A program made the translations under genes and the position numbers. DNA of 64,000 bases from Sthenelais limicola. Taxonomy: Eukaryota > Annelida > Polychaeta > Phyllodocida > Sigalionidae. Shown here piece by piece: positions 20,850-31,639 of this stretch. The number at the start of each line of letters is the position of its first letter. Position 1 is the stretch's first letter. The notes beneath the pieces are model-generated. The model was not told the origin of the DNA. It worked only from the letters and a program-made list of their open reading frames with translations, and ran no database searches. Location of the stretch: assembly GCA_942159475.1 (NCBI GenBank), contig OW804098.1:78051178-78115177 (forward strand), in the 5' to 3' direction.

Positions 20850-23480
20850 ATGAGTAAGGAGGAGAAGATGGAGACTGGGGATGGGGCAGTAGCCCCTGAA
20901 CCGAACAAGGAGGAAACCGGTGGAGACCAGGAGGGAGCCGTGGGCGAGGCAAAAGCCCCACCTGAGTTGAAACTGGTATTGAAGAAGAGAAAGAAACGGA
21001 GTACCACTAAGGCTAAGGACAAGGAGGAAGACATGGAATACGAGCAGGCGGAGGACCAAGGAAGTCCGGCCAAGGTGGTTAAATCCTCAGCCGGAGCTAG
21101 GCCTAAGGTTGGTGTTGGAAGTGGGTCATCGGTTGGGATGGACCGCTCCCGGTCGTGGGGCCGTGAAACAAACCCTCGCCGGAGATACGACCGGAGCACT
21201 AGCTCTAGTGCCACAGCGGAGACACTGGCTGATGTGCACGAGCAACACAAACGGACTCGGTATCATGGAAGGCAGAAAATGTTTGAGGACCCCAACATTG
21301 GAATCCGGAGTACCACCCGGTGGCGGGACAAGGACATAGTGGAGGGTGTCCGGCTGAAAATGAACATGTTGGCCCCCATGGAACCAAAAGCCGGTGACGA
21401 GATTACGAGGGCTGAGGAATCGGAGGATGAGGATGAGGCTTTGGGAGAGTTTACGGCGGAACGACCCCTTATGGCTCAGTATGAACGGTTGTTTCATTTT
21501 TTGAAAGGCAGGACGGGCAGGGAAGCTAATCCGCATATGGTGCTGCCCGTGAACCTGAAAAAGAAACTGGATGGTGCTCCTAAGATCTGGCAGGAGGGAA
21601 ATCGGTGCCCTTTTACATACTGCCGGTTGATTAGTGATGACTGGAACCCGGGAGGCATTAGGTGCTTTGCAACGAGGGAGAGGTTTTTCAGGCACATGTG
21701 TGAGGAACACTGTCCATCGGTGCAGGTGTATACGTGCCCGCACCCGATCTCGTGCCTGGTAAAACTGGACCGCAAGTCTGACATGATTCGGCATCTAAAG
21801 GTGGCTCATAGGAATGGGGAACCGTTGGCAAAGTCACTGGTGGCCGGATTTAAGTGTTTGACTAAGGAAATACCCAACTATGGGTACCAGCGGTTCACCC
21901 GGATGGGGCAAAATGAATGGGAACAGATAGTGGCTTTGGAGTCCGGAGCAGCGCAACCCCGCTTCAAAAGGATGGTGCGGTGTCCGCCAGCTCCGGCCCC
22001 AGAGAGGAATGCATGGGGGAGAGCAGGACCTGTGCTTGCCCCACCCCCTCCCCTCGCACCTATACCAGCACCACGGAGGATTCCGGCCGCTGCTGCCTTT
22101 GGTAGTGCACAGCAGATGGAGACAGCTGCTAAACTGTCAGCTGCTGTGGCCCCGCGGGAGGTAGTCGCGGCAACGGTGGAGCCTCTGCAGGAGCAGGAGC
22201 CAGTGGCCGACCCGGCGGAAAATAATCCGGAGGCAAACATAGGCCAGGGTGCACATGGGTTACCCCCGGAGCAGGAAGTAACCCGTGCACTGGATATGAT
22301 CGATGGCGCTATGAAACAGGGGATACAGAATACGGAACAAGCAGTGATTGTGGCAATGGACGCTGTACGGAACAACGTGGGTGCAGCTCTCATGTTGTTC
22401 GGTGATCTCGGGTATGTACGAGATACAGCGGCTCGGGTGCCTGGACTGGAGGCCCGGGTCAATGAACTGGAAAACCAACTGGAGTTCTTCCAGCAAAAGG
22501 ATAGGGCGAATCGGGACCTAATCCTGGGCTTGGAGTTTAAGTTACACCAGGCCAGGAACGGGGCTCCGTCGCCGAAAAGGAAGCGGTCTGACCAGAGGGA
22601 GGAGGAGGAGTCAGACACCAGGAGAAAGGAGGTGGAGAGACAGAGAGCGAATCTGGACTGTATGAAAGAGGAGATTTGCCAAACGATTAAGGCTGCGTTT
22701 GAGACGGCAATAGTGCCCAGGCAACAGATGGTGATGCCGCCGGGGATATACCCCACTCCGGGCCGGACACCTACTGCGGAGGCCTGGGGGCCATCTCTTA
22801 TGGAGGGGCCTCCGGGATTGCTCTCGCCACTGGGAGGACAGGGGGCAGACCGGAATCCCCCCCGACCTAGGAGAAGTTACCTGGATGATAGTGGTCTGGA
22901 GATGCAACCAGAGCCTGTGATACCAACAAAACCGTTGACACCGGTACGTGTTAGGGAAAGGGAAGCAAAACAGGAGAAAAAGGAAGCCCCTGTGGAGCAA
23001 ATGGATACGGCAGCGGTGAGGCCGGTTTATGAACCCGTCTCCCTACCGGGTAGCCCAACCCCGGAGCAGCACATGAGGACTCTAGTACTGAGGAGTCCGG
23101 TGCCTAGGCGTCCGGTGGCAGCCGGGGTGGTGGGTGTGACACCAGTGACACCGAGAACGGCCGCCAAAAGGACAGTGGAGCTCAGGCAGAGGTGGGAGAA
23201 TTCCCCTCTGGCGGCTCTTGGAGTGGTTCCGTGCTCTGTGGACCTAGGTGCCCGGTTGGATGAACAGAAGGATTTGTTGGAAGAGGCAAAGGATGTCCCG
23301 TTGCCAGACGACGGGGACATCGACCTGGATTTTGCGTTTGTGGACTTAACGAACACAGACGCAGACGCAGAGGACCCACCGGACCCCGCGAATGTAATGG
23401 TGCCATCCATTTCAAAGGCAGAGGAAGACCGGTTGTTGAAAACAGGAAACTTGAGCGATGATGAGGTGGGAGACTTCTAG
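20850..23480 (+). CDS. Third ORF of the Gypsy element: C2H2 zinc-finger protein
   Basis: 876 residues from the ATG at 20850; a GTG 12 bp upstream is in frame but less likely. The N-terminus is acidic, then very basic (KKRKKRSTTK, a plausible nuclear signal). Two C2H2 fingers follow. Finger 1 is Cys253, Cys258, His282, His287 with a long loop. Finger 2 is Cys296-X5-Cys302-X12-His315-X4-His320. A proline/alanine-rich linker leads to a predicted coiled coil (LEARVNELENQLEFFQQKD, about residue 535-560), then a low-complexity, proline-rich and finally acidic tail. There is no signal peptide, transmembrane segment or furin-like site, so it is not an envelope. It may bind DNA or RNA, perhaps guiding transcription or integration, but the function is unknown. 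Base composition matches gag and pol, so it belongs to the element. Confidence 0.85.
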   Translation: MSKEEKMETGDGAVAPEPNKEETGGDQEGAVGEAKAPPELKLVLKKRKKRSTTKAKDKEEDMEYEQAEDQGSPAKVVKSSAGARPKVGVGSGSSVGMDRSRSWGRETNPRRRYDRSTSSSATAETLADVHEQHKRTRYHGRQKMFEDPNIGIRSTTRWRDKDIVEGVRLKMNMLAPMEPKAGDEITRAEESEDEDEALGEFTAERPLMAQYERLFHFLKGRTGREANPHMVLPVNLKKKLDGAPKIWQEGNRCPFTYCRLISDDWNPGGIRCFATRERFFRHMCEEHCPSVQVYTCPHPISCLVKLDRKSDMIRHLKVAHRNGEPLAKSLVAGFKCLTKEIPNYGYQRFTRMGQNEWEQIVALESGAAQPRFKRMVRCPPAPAPERNAWGRAGPVLAPPPPLAPIPAPRRIPAAAAFGSAQQMETAAKLSAAVAPREVVAATVEPLQEQEPVADPAENNPEANIGQGAHGLPPEQEVTRALDMIDGAMKQGIQNTEQAVIVAMDAVRNNVGAALMLFGDLGYVRDTAARVPGLEARVNELENQLEFFQQKDRANRDLILGLEFKLHQARNGAPSPKRKRSDQREEEESDTRRKEVERQRANLDCMKEEICQTIKAAFETAIVPRQQMVMPPGIYPTPGRTPTAEAWGPSLMEGPPGLLSPLGGQGADRNPPRPRRSYLDDSGLEMQPEPVIPTKPLTPVRVREREAKQEKKEAPVEQMDTAAVRPVYEPVSLPGSPTPEQHMRTLVLRSPVPRRPVAAGVVGVTPVTPRTAAKRTVELRQRWENSPLAALGVVPCSVDLGARLDEQKDLLEEAKDVPLPDDGDIDLDFAFVDLTNTDADAEDPPDPANVMVPSISKAEEDRLLKTGNLSDDEVGDF

Positions 23481-24377
23481 GCGGAGTGCCCGGTAAGAGA
23501 AGTAAATAAAAACTGATAGTGCAATGGAAGTATACGACTGGTTTGAATGAAAACCAGTTTTGTGTGACTGCAGCGTGGGAGCGTCAGTATCCCAGCGACT
23601 GACTACGCCGATTGACGACCCGGACGGAGGCAGATCTGGAGAAGCCTCGCCAGCCGTGGGAAAGGAGGAAGTTCCTTCTTCCTTATGTTTTATGTACAAG
23701 AAAATGCTGTTTGGGGCGGCTATTATGATTTTTTTTACCTCTTCAAAAAGTTGGACTTACCTCTTCAAAAAGTTGGACTTACCTCTTCAAAAAGTTGGAC
23801 TTACCTCTTCAAAAAGTTGGACTTACCTCTTCAAAAAGTTGGACTTACCTCTTCAAAAAGTTGGACTTACCTCTTCAAAAAGTTGGACTTACCTCTTCAA
23901 AAAGTTGGACTTACCTCTTCAAAAAGTTGGACTTACCTCTTCAAAAAGTGGGACTAATATCTTCAAAAACTGGATTTACCACTGTAAGAAGTAAGCTTGT
24001 TATACTGTGTTTTTCACAAACAATACATTCCAAGAGTCGGTTTAAGCAGGAGCAAAATGACTTGGTGAACAATATAACTAGTACCTGGACCAATATTGGA
24101 CACTTGGGATCATACCTCTAGTCTGTGATAGTGCCAGTATCGAATTGTGTGTTCCGGACCAAGAATATTTACTAGTTAAAACCAAGAACATTTCTACAGG
24201 TATTGATGCTGGTCAGATGAGTTGTATTATTTGATCATTATTGCATTGAACATGTATTTCCATTGTTCCTACTTTTTCCTTCATTTATTCCAACTTTTGT
24301 TGCTGAAACCAATATGTTTTAGGCAACCTTATGGTCCAGTCGCTTTGGGTCTGGTACGGTTGCCAACCTCCAAAAAT
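23481..24377 (+). other. 3' non-coding region of the Gypsy element
   Basis: About 0.9 kb between ORF3 and the polypurine tract. Its left part holds the 22-bp minisatellite (23735-23976). The rest is AT-rich with no ORF that I trust. Confidence 0.7.
23735..23976 (+). repeat. 22-bp minisatellite, about 11 copies, inside the retrotransposon
   Basis: Ten near-perfect head-to-tail copies of a 22-bp unit (TTACCTCTTCAAAAAGTTGG plus AC) run from 23735 to 23954. A degenerate eleventh runs to 23976. Because 22 is not a multiple of 3, all three frames read through as a 22-residue repeat, which makes spurious ORFs. It lies between ORF3 and the 3' LTR. Confidence 0.95.
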
Positions 24378-24392
24378 AAAGAGGGAGGGGGG
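24378..24392 (+). other. Polypurine tract
   Basis: AAAGAGGGAGGGGGG just upstream (3 bp) of the 3' LTR. It is the expected primer for plus-strand DNA synthesis in LTR elements. Confidence 0.8.
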
Positions 24393-24395
24393 CAT

Positions 24396-24808
24396 TGTGG
24401 TGCCGGCGAGAGTCAGGCTGGTTCTGACTCTGTCCGGTACCATGTTCCGGGGTTCCGGATGCTCTCCCATTTAGGCTCCGGACGAGAGGCCAGGGGCTGT
24501 AGTTCTATTATGTTCCGACAGAGGTCGTAATTACTTATTGATACGCATTTATAACTTATTTTTATGATTTGCTCTTATGCTGTTCTGTATGTCCTTATAA
24601 ACACCTTTTACTATTGAGATGCTTGTCATTCATATATCTTACTGCCACAAGTTGTAAGGGTTGGCATAGGCTCTCCGAGCTCCAACCGCGGCAGGTGTGT
24701 TTGGTATAATAAAGGACTTGGCTGGCGAGGACCGTTAGAACCTGGTTGTGTTGTTATTTGCACTAGTTCCATAGCCACTAGGGTACGGGGAAATAGCGAG
24801 ACACTACA
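24396..24808 (+). repeat. 3' LTR
   Basis: 413 bp, read as identical to the 5' LTR. Contains AATAAA at 24708-24713 and is followed by the CCAT target duplication. Confidence 0.95.
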
Positions 24809-24861
24809 CCATTATTTTTTGTATAGGAGGTTATCAAAGTTTGGTATTGAAATGTCGGTGT

Positions 24862-26188
24862 AAAAACGTCGCCCACCCTATATTTCTTAGTAATGAACAT
24901 TTCTCTTATTAGATTTGTATATCATCAATTATGCATATCTCCATTCTCTAACTAAATGTTTTTTTGATGTGATAGCCAAGAAAAGTTTTTCTTTCCTGTA
25001 TAAAAACTTTTCAAATCCGGGACAACAAAAAATACCAGAAACTGGATTCCAATATCAATCAGTTGAAACATCCTATCATTGACTGTATTTTTATTTATTA
25101 TTCCCAAATCGTTCTATTTTTTCCATTATGATATAATCAAATATCAGCTTTTACCCCTGAGTATGAATAGTTACCAAGATTTTTTGTAATTATCCACATT
25201 TAAGACTTCAAATTTGGGCGACGTTTTTTCTGAGTGAAAAAACGTCGCCCAATCTATATCATATTTAGTCAATTATTTAAAGCTTGATTGTTTTTTTGTT
25301 GTTTTTAATACATGACTGACCCCGTTTTATACTTTTATATTTTTTTTAAATTTATCATTCATGACAATATCGACTCAAGGATGGTGACGTTTTCATGCAG
25401 TAGAGTCATATGATGTGTCACAGAAAAATGAGTCACAAAATGACAAAAGTGATATTATTCAAAGTGATTAAATCATCGGATTTCTTGCTTGGTATATTCT
25501 TATGTTTGGGGTGCTTAGTGCGATTGATCATAACAATACCTGTACCAAATGTCAGGACAGTGTATTAAATATATCCTTCAATTTCTAACATCATCCTATG
25601 GAGTATATTGAGGTACTTAACTGGTAATTACCCATTCAGAAATATTGTAAACTTTTTTTCAAACATGAATATATGAATACATCAAACATAAAATATGGAA
25701 ACATTTCTCATGTGTCCTTAATATAATGTTTTATCATTGGAATCCACTCGATCATATCTTTTCAATAATTATGATATCTCAAAATCCATTTCATATGACT
25801 TGTAACTCATTTTTCTGAAACACATCACATTTATCAAGAGAAAAAACGTCGCCCAATGAATACAGCCCAGTATTTAAATCAGAAAAGATATTTTGAGATT
25901 ATTTTGTCAATTAATTCTTAAAGCTAAGCCATATTTAAACATAAGGTGAAAAATAACTTAATTTGGCTGATATTTGGAAAAATATGTGAAAAAACGTCGC
26001 CTCCTGGCGACGTTTTTTCCACTAATAAAATGCTGATTATCAGGATTTCTGCTAATTGTAAGTTATAAGTATCTTCCAATGGTGGTATATGTGTGTCTCC
26101 AAACCTATAGTTATGAAATCAGACTATTTAGAGAAAATTTATTTAATAATTTTAGAAAGCACAGCCATTTTGTCTGGCGACATTTTTT
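24862..26188. repeat. Dispersed array of AAAAAACGTCGCC motifs, both orientations
   Basis: Seven copies occur. Plus-oriented ones are at 24862, 25237, 25841 and 25989; inverted ones are at 25216, 26006 and 26176 (the last has one mismatch). Two adjacent pairs form hairpins: 25216-25250 (15-bp stem, 5-base loop) and 25988-26019 (14-bp stem, 4-base loop). The spacer DNA is AT-rich and otherwise unrelated. The array lies in the right half of the split TIR element. Confidence 0.8.
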
Positions 26189-26839
26189 CACCCCAATTTA
26201 GCCATTTTCTTATAGATTGAGTTGGAAGCATAAATTATGTCAATATATTAAACCTTAATATATCATTTTGTTTGGTATTCATCCCCTATTCTATGCCATG
26301 AATTTTATTCATGTATTTTAATTCAATTGGATTTTTTTCTATAATAACTATAAGTTAGAGAATGATTATTTGGCTATTTCTCCTGATTGAATAGTACATA
26401 ATTAATAAAATATACATTATAGATACACAAAAGTATATATTTCATTAATGCTGATGTAAAGACGGATGCATCTGGTCAATTCATTTGTCTCTCAGATCAG
26501 AATGGACCTAGTTATTGACCAATCAATGGAAAAAATGGGGGGTTGCACCACTTTCATGAGAATGGGCCATATATAAGATTAAAATTAAAATTTTAGGCTG
26601 CTGCTGGAGGCTGCGATGTGGACAGGTCGGCGACTGGGAGATGAGTGAAGTCTTCAGGGTGAAATTCTCACAGAAGCGAAGGTAGCATTTCCATATGTCC
26701 CTTGTCTTCCTCGTTGAAGCAGAAACAGACCATTCACAATACCTGTCAGCTCAACAATGAAGTGATGCAAGGTCATCTACTGCAAAACATTAAATAAAGA
26801 ATCCAAGCAGCAAAGACCTGAATCACACAACAATGACCC

Positions 26840-27350
26840 AGATTTTTTTCTAGCGCCATCATAAGCTAGTCTTGAAAGAGTGTCAGCAATGACATTGTCT
26901 TTAGTTGAGATATATTCAGTCATCACATCAAATATCGTAGAGCAAAAAGGTCCAATACACCTCTTGAAACCAGTTCATGCAAGTTTTATTTATACTTGTA
27001 CCAGACCCTATCATGCATTACTTGGGTATTGTCAGTAATTATTCGAATTCTCCACCCACGAAACAGGTGAGCCCACGTTTGAAGACCCAAACGTACTGGC
27101 CACAATTCTAGTTCATTGATGTTCATAATGTCATAAGCATCAAAGCTAGGGGGAATACTATATGGTCATGAGAAGAATCAAATGCTAAAATCGTGTCCTC
27201 AGTAAAGGTACTACATAGCCAGTGTGAGCCCAAGTAAGCAGCAAACCCTTTACCAGAAGCATCGGAGGTCATGGCCAGAGGATAAATATCATGTTCAATA
27301 GTTGAGGTGCCTTTGAAGATGGTCATTGGTAACCCCCTCCCGATTGTGCA
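26840..27350 (-). pseudogene. DIRS-like RNase H relic
   Basis: The minus strand reads TSDASGKGFAAYLGSHWL (27260-27200), then NINELELWPVRLGLQTW and IITDNTQV (27130-27020). Finally it reads EYISTKDNVIADTLSRL (26920-26855). These are the same blocks, in the same order, as the RNase H of the Ngaro-like element at 10788-11453. Frame changes separate them and no RT or recombinase was found, so this is a decayed fragment of a different DIRS-group copy. Confidence 0.7.
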
Positions 27351-28502
27351 CTTTTTTCACAATTAATTCTTAGCCATGCACTTAAAGAAACAATAAGAGA
27401 GGTATCAACACACAAAACTGCAACAGAACTTTAGGAATTAACAATTAGATAAAAAGAAAAATACCCCGTCGTTGGCATCTGTATAGGTTGGTACCAACGT
27501 CGGAGTATTTTCTTTTACTTCTTTGCAAAGAATTCCTCTGTATCCAAGTATCAGATAGTTGTTCTTTACAATCAAGCCCATCAATGGCTTTTAATTGAAA
27601 TAATTATTAACAATTAGAAGATGATTGCTTTCTGGAAGATCACACCCCGTTGTTGGTATCATTAGAAAAATGACCTCAAATTCAAGGTCAGACCATGAGG
27701 TATAGAGATCTATTCATGCAATCTTGTAGCACTTTTTAGGGAAGATGCTTTAAATACCCTATACGTATTCCCACAAAGATTTGATCTACCCCCACCGACT
27801 GGGCCCATTCCGTGACCTCATTTTGTAAACACTCAGACAAACAACCCCTATACAGCCTATCTAGAGGCGTGCTTTGATATTTATTGTCAAATAAAATGGC
27901 AAAAGTACAGAAGAAAAACGTTGATATGCCTTATACCAGGCGGCGCCATCGACATTCTAGGATGACCGAATTATCCAGTACTAAATAGGATTGGGTTGTA
28001 TGATAAACATTCAAGTTTGATCTAGAAATAAAATCATCACTAAATGTGGGGCAATTTATCAGAAAGAGTCCCGGCAAAATCAATTTCGACAGGTATTAGT
28101 GAATACTAGGCGAGAAATTAAAGTATCGCATGTAAAGGAACAGTCATCCCTTCGAGATCAGTAATATCACTAACAAAGTTCATTAATATTATATCGTTTT
28201 TATTACCATGTTTAGTATTGTAGAAGCCCAGATGGCAGGAACATGAATAAACGCTTTGAAATAAAAAAAAATACTAGGCCAAAAAAAACAAAGCAGTGCA
28301 TTTCATTTCATAGGTTTTATTTTATTACCCTGATAACATGAGCATAACATTCTGAACAAAATTCTTTGGTGCAGTGTTCACAATATACATAATAACTTTC
28401 TGTTTTCACCTTCATAATTCATTCTAACAAAACAAAATGAACAACAGTAATAATCAGTCATAAAAATTAATAATCAGTAATAACATCAGTAATAAAAAGC
28501 AT
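27351..28502. other. No gene recognised
   Basis: Non-coding. At 28230-28290 a GCCCAGATGGCAGG word followed by AATAAA and an A-rich run resembles a stretch at 9086-9125. Both look like the 3' tail of some unidentified retroposon. Confidence 0.4.
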
Positions 28503-31197
28503 TCAGCTCCTCTCCTTTCCCCTACCCGTCCCCTTTCCCCTACCCCTACCCCTTCCTGGCCGACGTTCATTTTGAACTGCCTCCTGCCCATTTCCCCTGC
28601 TCTCTGCCTACCTCTCTTTGCTGGAGGAGGTGCAACCTCACCATCAGAAGATTCTGAAGATTCCCTTGCCCTTCCCCTAACTGTTCCTCTACCCCTACCT
28701 CTCCCTCTTGCTTGAGGCTCCCCTACAACCTCCTCCTCAGAAGAAGAAAAAGATTCTTCAGCACCTAATTCTAATGATTTGTCAGAAGAAGATTCCCTGT
28801 CCCTTCTCCTTCCTCTACCCCTCCCTCTTCCACTCCCTCTAGCTACCCCTCCCTCTACCTCTTACTGGGGCGACTGCGGGAGCCTGTACAATGTAGCCAT
28901 CCCCCCAGTTGGTTTGGTGCACATAACGTCTTTTGTTTCTTTGGTACAAAAATTGCGTATAGAATTAAAAAGATGCCACTGTCTGTATGCAGACAGTCCA
29001 GGAGAAGGTACAATGGGTGGGTTGTCCTGAAGCAACAGTAAGCATTATAAATGTACCACTATTCTCAGGGCCTACAAACCGCCTGAAAGTAATAATACCA
29101 GGTTTTTCACTTGAAAAGTCAAAATGATGATACCCTTTGATACCTGGAAAAGATTTGGAGAAAGGTGACAGGAATGCCTGCCAGTCATACAATGGAACAA
29201 AAACGGTACCCGTTTCATCACCTACAACTACAAGTTGGGCCATGTTAATGCCCCCCACCCCAGCGTACTGCGCTGCACACTTGCTTGTAATTGCTGAAGA
29301 GAAGATACATTGTCCTGACAAAACTGTTTTTCAAGAGACCAAAGCACCAGTCGGGCAAACTTAGTGTGCCCAGTAATCAAAAAGTTAAGTGTAATAGACC
29401 TGTGCCTTCCAGTAAGGACATGCCATATCAAATATGCAAGAACATACCTGTTCTTGATTTGGCCACTACAACTATCACAGTAAAGATCTAAATCTTTCTC
29501 CCCCAGACCATAGTTTTCAAAGTAATGATTCAGATAAGAAATAACTGCATTTGACCCCTTACTGGTGCAATGGCTCTCATCAATAAGGTAGTTAACTTGT
29601 CTAGGCATTCCTTCCATGCAAATACCAAACAGGCCTACCTTCTTCGGGGTGAAAAAATAAAGGGGAACTGGTTGCGTTGGATAGGAAGGTAAATGCACTT
29701 GTTGTGCAAAGTCAAAACTGAGATGTACTTGAAAGTCACTTGAGCAATGGGCATGTTTGCCAAGGGCGGGGAGGGGGGGGGGGGTCACCGTGGTCTCTGT
29801 ATGCTTCCTTTGCATCAGCACAAAATTTCTGATAAAGAGTTCTCTCGTCTGTTACAGTGTCTAAATGTTTTTGCTGTTTCTCTAACTTTGCCACTTTCAC
29901 AACATCAGATAAATTACTACTACATGAAATGTCTCTGTTATTATGTTGGCAATCCTAAGTAATGTAATGTTCTAAGTAATGTTCAGTAGTAATGGGCACA
30001 ACAAGATTCATGATCATACTCACTTGTAAAAAATTTAAAGGTAGCTTTGCAAACAGGCTTATTAGACACCCTGTAGCCACCCTGTAGTGGCTCTTTGGGT
30101 GTTGTCATTCTCCCTTCCATTGGGGCCCTTTCTTCGTCGGACTGCATCGTTCACTGTTGTCAGTAATTGTATTGAAAACGCCTAAGAGTGCCATGTCAAG
30201 CTCATCTGAAATGACAGTATAAGAAATATAAAATGATGTTGTGACAAACCAAAATATCACCAACACAAATCTTAATTCCTACCAGAGCAGCAAGAAATTC
30301 CCTACAGTTATTCATTTAATTAGTTATCAATGTCTTGTCCTCATACTTGAACAAACTACAGTTTAAATACTGAATGAGTATATATATACATGCATGTATG
30401 GGCAATAGAAAAGGCACGAATAGAGAATAACTTTATTTAAAATTACCTTGACTGATTTGATCGTGTTCCGACCGATGAGAGATCCGCTGTTTGACAGTGA
30501 ACTGGTCTATGCACAGCCCGTTGTTAAACATGTGGCACTGACAACTGAAATGGACAAAATCCTAGATTTCATTTTGCCCAAACTGATATGTTGAAACAAT
30601 AATGCATTTTTAATCCTACATTCTACATGAGACTAGTAAGGAATCACAGTATCCCTAGTAAAATAGTTATTCCCCTGACCTCAATGCATCCAAGTCCCCA
30701 CACACAAACAACACCATGCGAGGTAAAACCTCTACCGATCAAGTTTTATAACATTTAACTGACTTAAATATATCCACAATATATCTGACACACATAACAG
30801 CATCGGATTATAGATTTGATTGATTTCCAGGGATGTACATAGCATAGTTTTCACTCAGCGTGCCAACACACTCAATAGAAAAATGGCCATTTAGCACCGA
30901 CACTTACTGAAATATGGAGCATTTTTGCCGTTCCTTGTACAGGACTTCCTGCAAGTGGCCAACAATAACAATAGGTTGTGATTCTTCCTCAGGTTCTTCC
31001 TCATTTGTTTGCTGAGTTTCAGTAGGATCTGGGACGTTTGGTTCTCCATCCAAGTCAGATTCCACTGTCTCTTCTTCCTCGTTGAACACAAAATATTCTT
31101 CGACAAGGTTCTGCCATTTGAAGTGGTCGACAACACCTTCTAAATTTACCCAAGCGATGCCATTAAGAGCCTCTGTGATGGTGGCCTCAGCTTCCAT
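28503..31197 (-). pseudogene. Broken multi-exon DUF7869-like (transposon-associated) gene
   Basis: Minus-strand exons with good splice sites can be traced: 31197-30908 (ATG start, acidic; donor GTAAGT), 30544-30447 (CQCHMFNNGLC cysteine motif), 30205-30024, and a long last exon from about 29925. The last carries the family core: FAQQVHLP, FGICMEG, NYLIDE, NHYFENYGLGEKD, CDSCSGQIKN, LTGRHRSITLNFLI and GHTKF. In a shifted frame it continues NMAQLVVV..VPLYDWQAFL and GIKGYHHFDFS. A low-complexity tail of Arg-Gly repeats ends in TGA at 28503. I recognise this as the DUF7869-type protein found in many copies in invertebrate genomes. Frame changes in exon 3, near 29350, near 29300 and in the tail show that it is dead. 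Family function is not established. Confidence 0.65.
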
Positions 31198-31639
31198 GTT
31201 TAAATAATAAACTTGTGGTCCATTTAAAACTTTGTTGGAGTAGGCACTTGGGTAGAGCTCTGTGATTGGTTAACTTACGCGGGGATTCAAAAGGGAAGAC
31301 TGCCATTGGATAGAGGAGATTTGTGGCTTTCTGAGGATACCAAATGTGCTGGGGTACCCTATGCTAAAATGTCCACGCCGTACGAGTGCATTTAGCGAAA
31401 AATAGCCTCCAGCTCCTTTTCATGTTATGAATATCTTTAACGGCCATTATGAAGCTTAAATTATTGTTTTTTTTACAAATTGCTTTCCAGTCTCACAGAA
31501 AACATATTAAAGATTAATATTACGGGAATAAAAGATTTTGTCCGAAAAAGTCCTATACCACTTTTGGAGCCCTATATCTCAAAGCGAAAGTTGCTGACAT
31601 GGGACTCTTTTTGATCAATTTCATTTCAAATTAATATAG

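Larger units (their letters stand above)
13146..24808 (+). mobile_element. Intact Ty3/Gypsy LTR retrotransposon, 11.66 kb, with a zinc-finger third ORF
   Basis: Two LTRs of 413 bp (13146-13558, 24396-24808) read as identical and begin TG and end CA. The 4-bp duplication CCAT flanks the element (13142-13145, 24809-24812). Between the LTRs are a primer-binding site, gag (13648-15966), pol in the -1 frame (to 20222), a 0.6-kb gap, a third ORF (20850-23480), a 22-bp minisatellite and a polypurine tract. Domain order protease-RT-RNase H-integrase places it in Ty3/Gypsy. All three ORFs are open, so insertion was recent and the element may still be mobile. It is visibly more GC-rich than its surroundings. 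Confidence 0.95.
13001..26575. mobile_element. TIR element split by the LTR retrotransposon
   Basis: A block at 13001-13037 (CATATATGACCCATTCTCAT and onwards) recurs in reverse complement at 26538-26575 with a few mismatches. With the nested retrotransposon removed, the two ends enclose about 1.9 kb of AT-rich, non-coding DNA. That sequence carries an array of AAAAAACGTCGCC motifs in both orientations. I infer a non-autonomous foldback or MITE-like element that was later hit by the LTR element. No transposase and no firm target duplication was seen. Confidence 0.5.

Noticed and set aside
20850..23480. Envelope gene in the Gypsy element
   Set aside because: Position fits, but there is no signal peptide, transmembrane segment or cleavage site; cysteine/histidine spacing fits C2H2 fingers.
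23735..23976. CRISPR-like repeat array
   Set aside because: Units abut without spacers and the genome is eukaryotic; it is a tandem repeat.
23560..24121. Three overlapping repeat-rich ORFs
   Set aside because: They are translations of the 22-bp minisatellite in its three frames.
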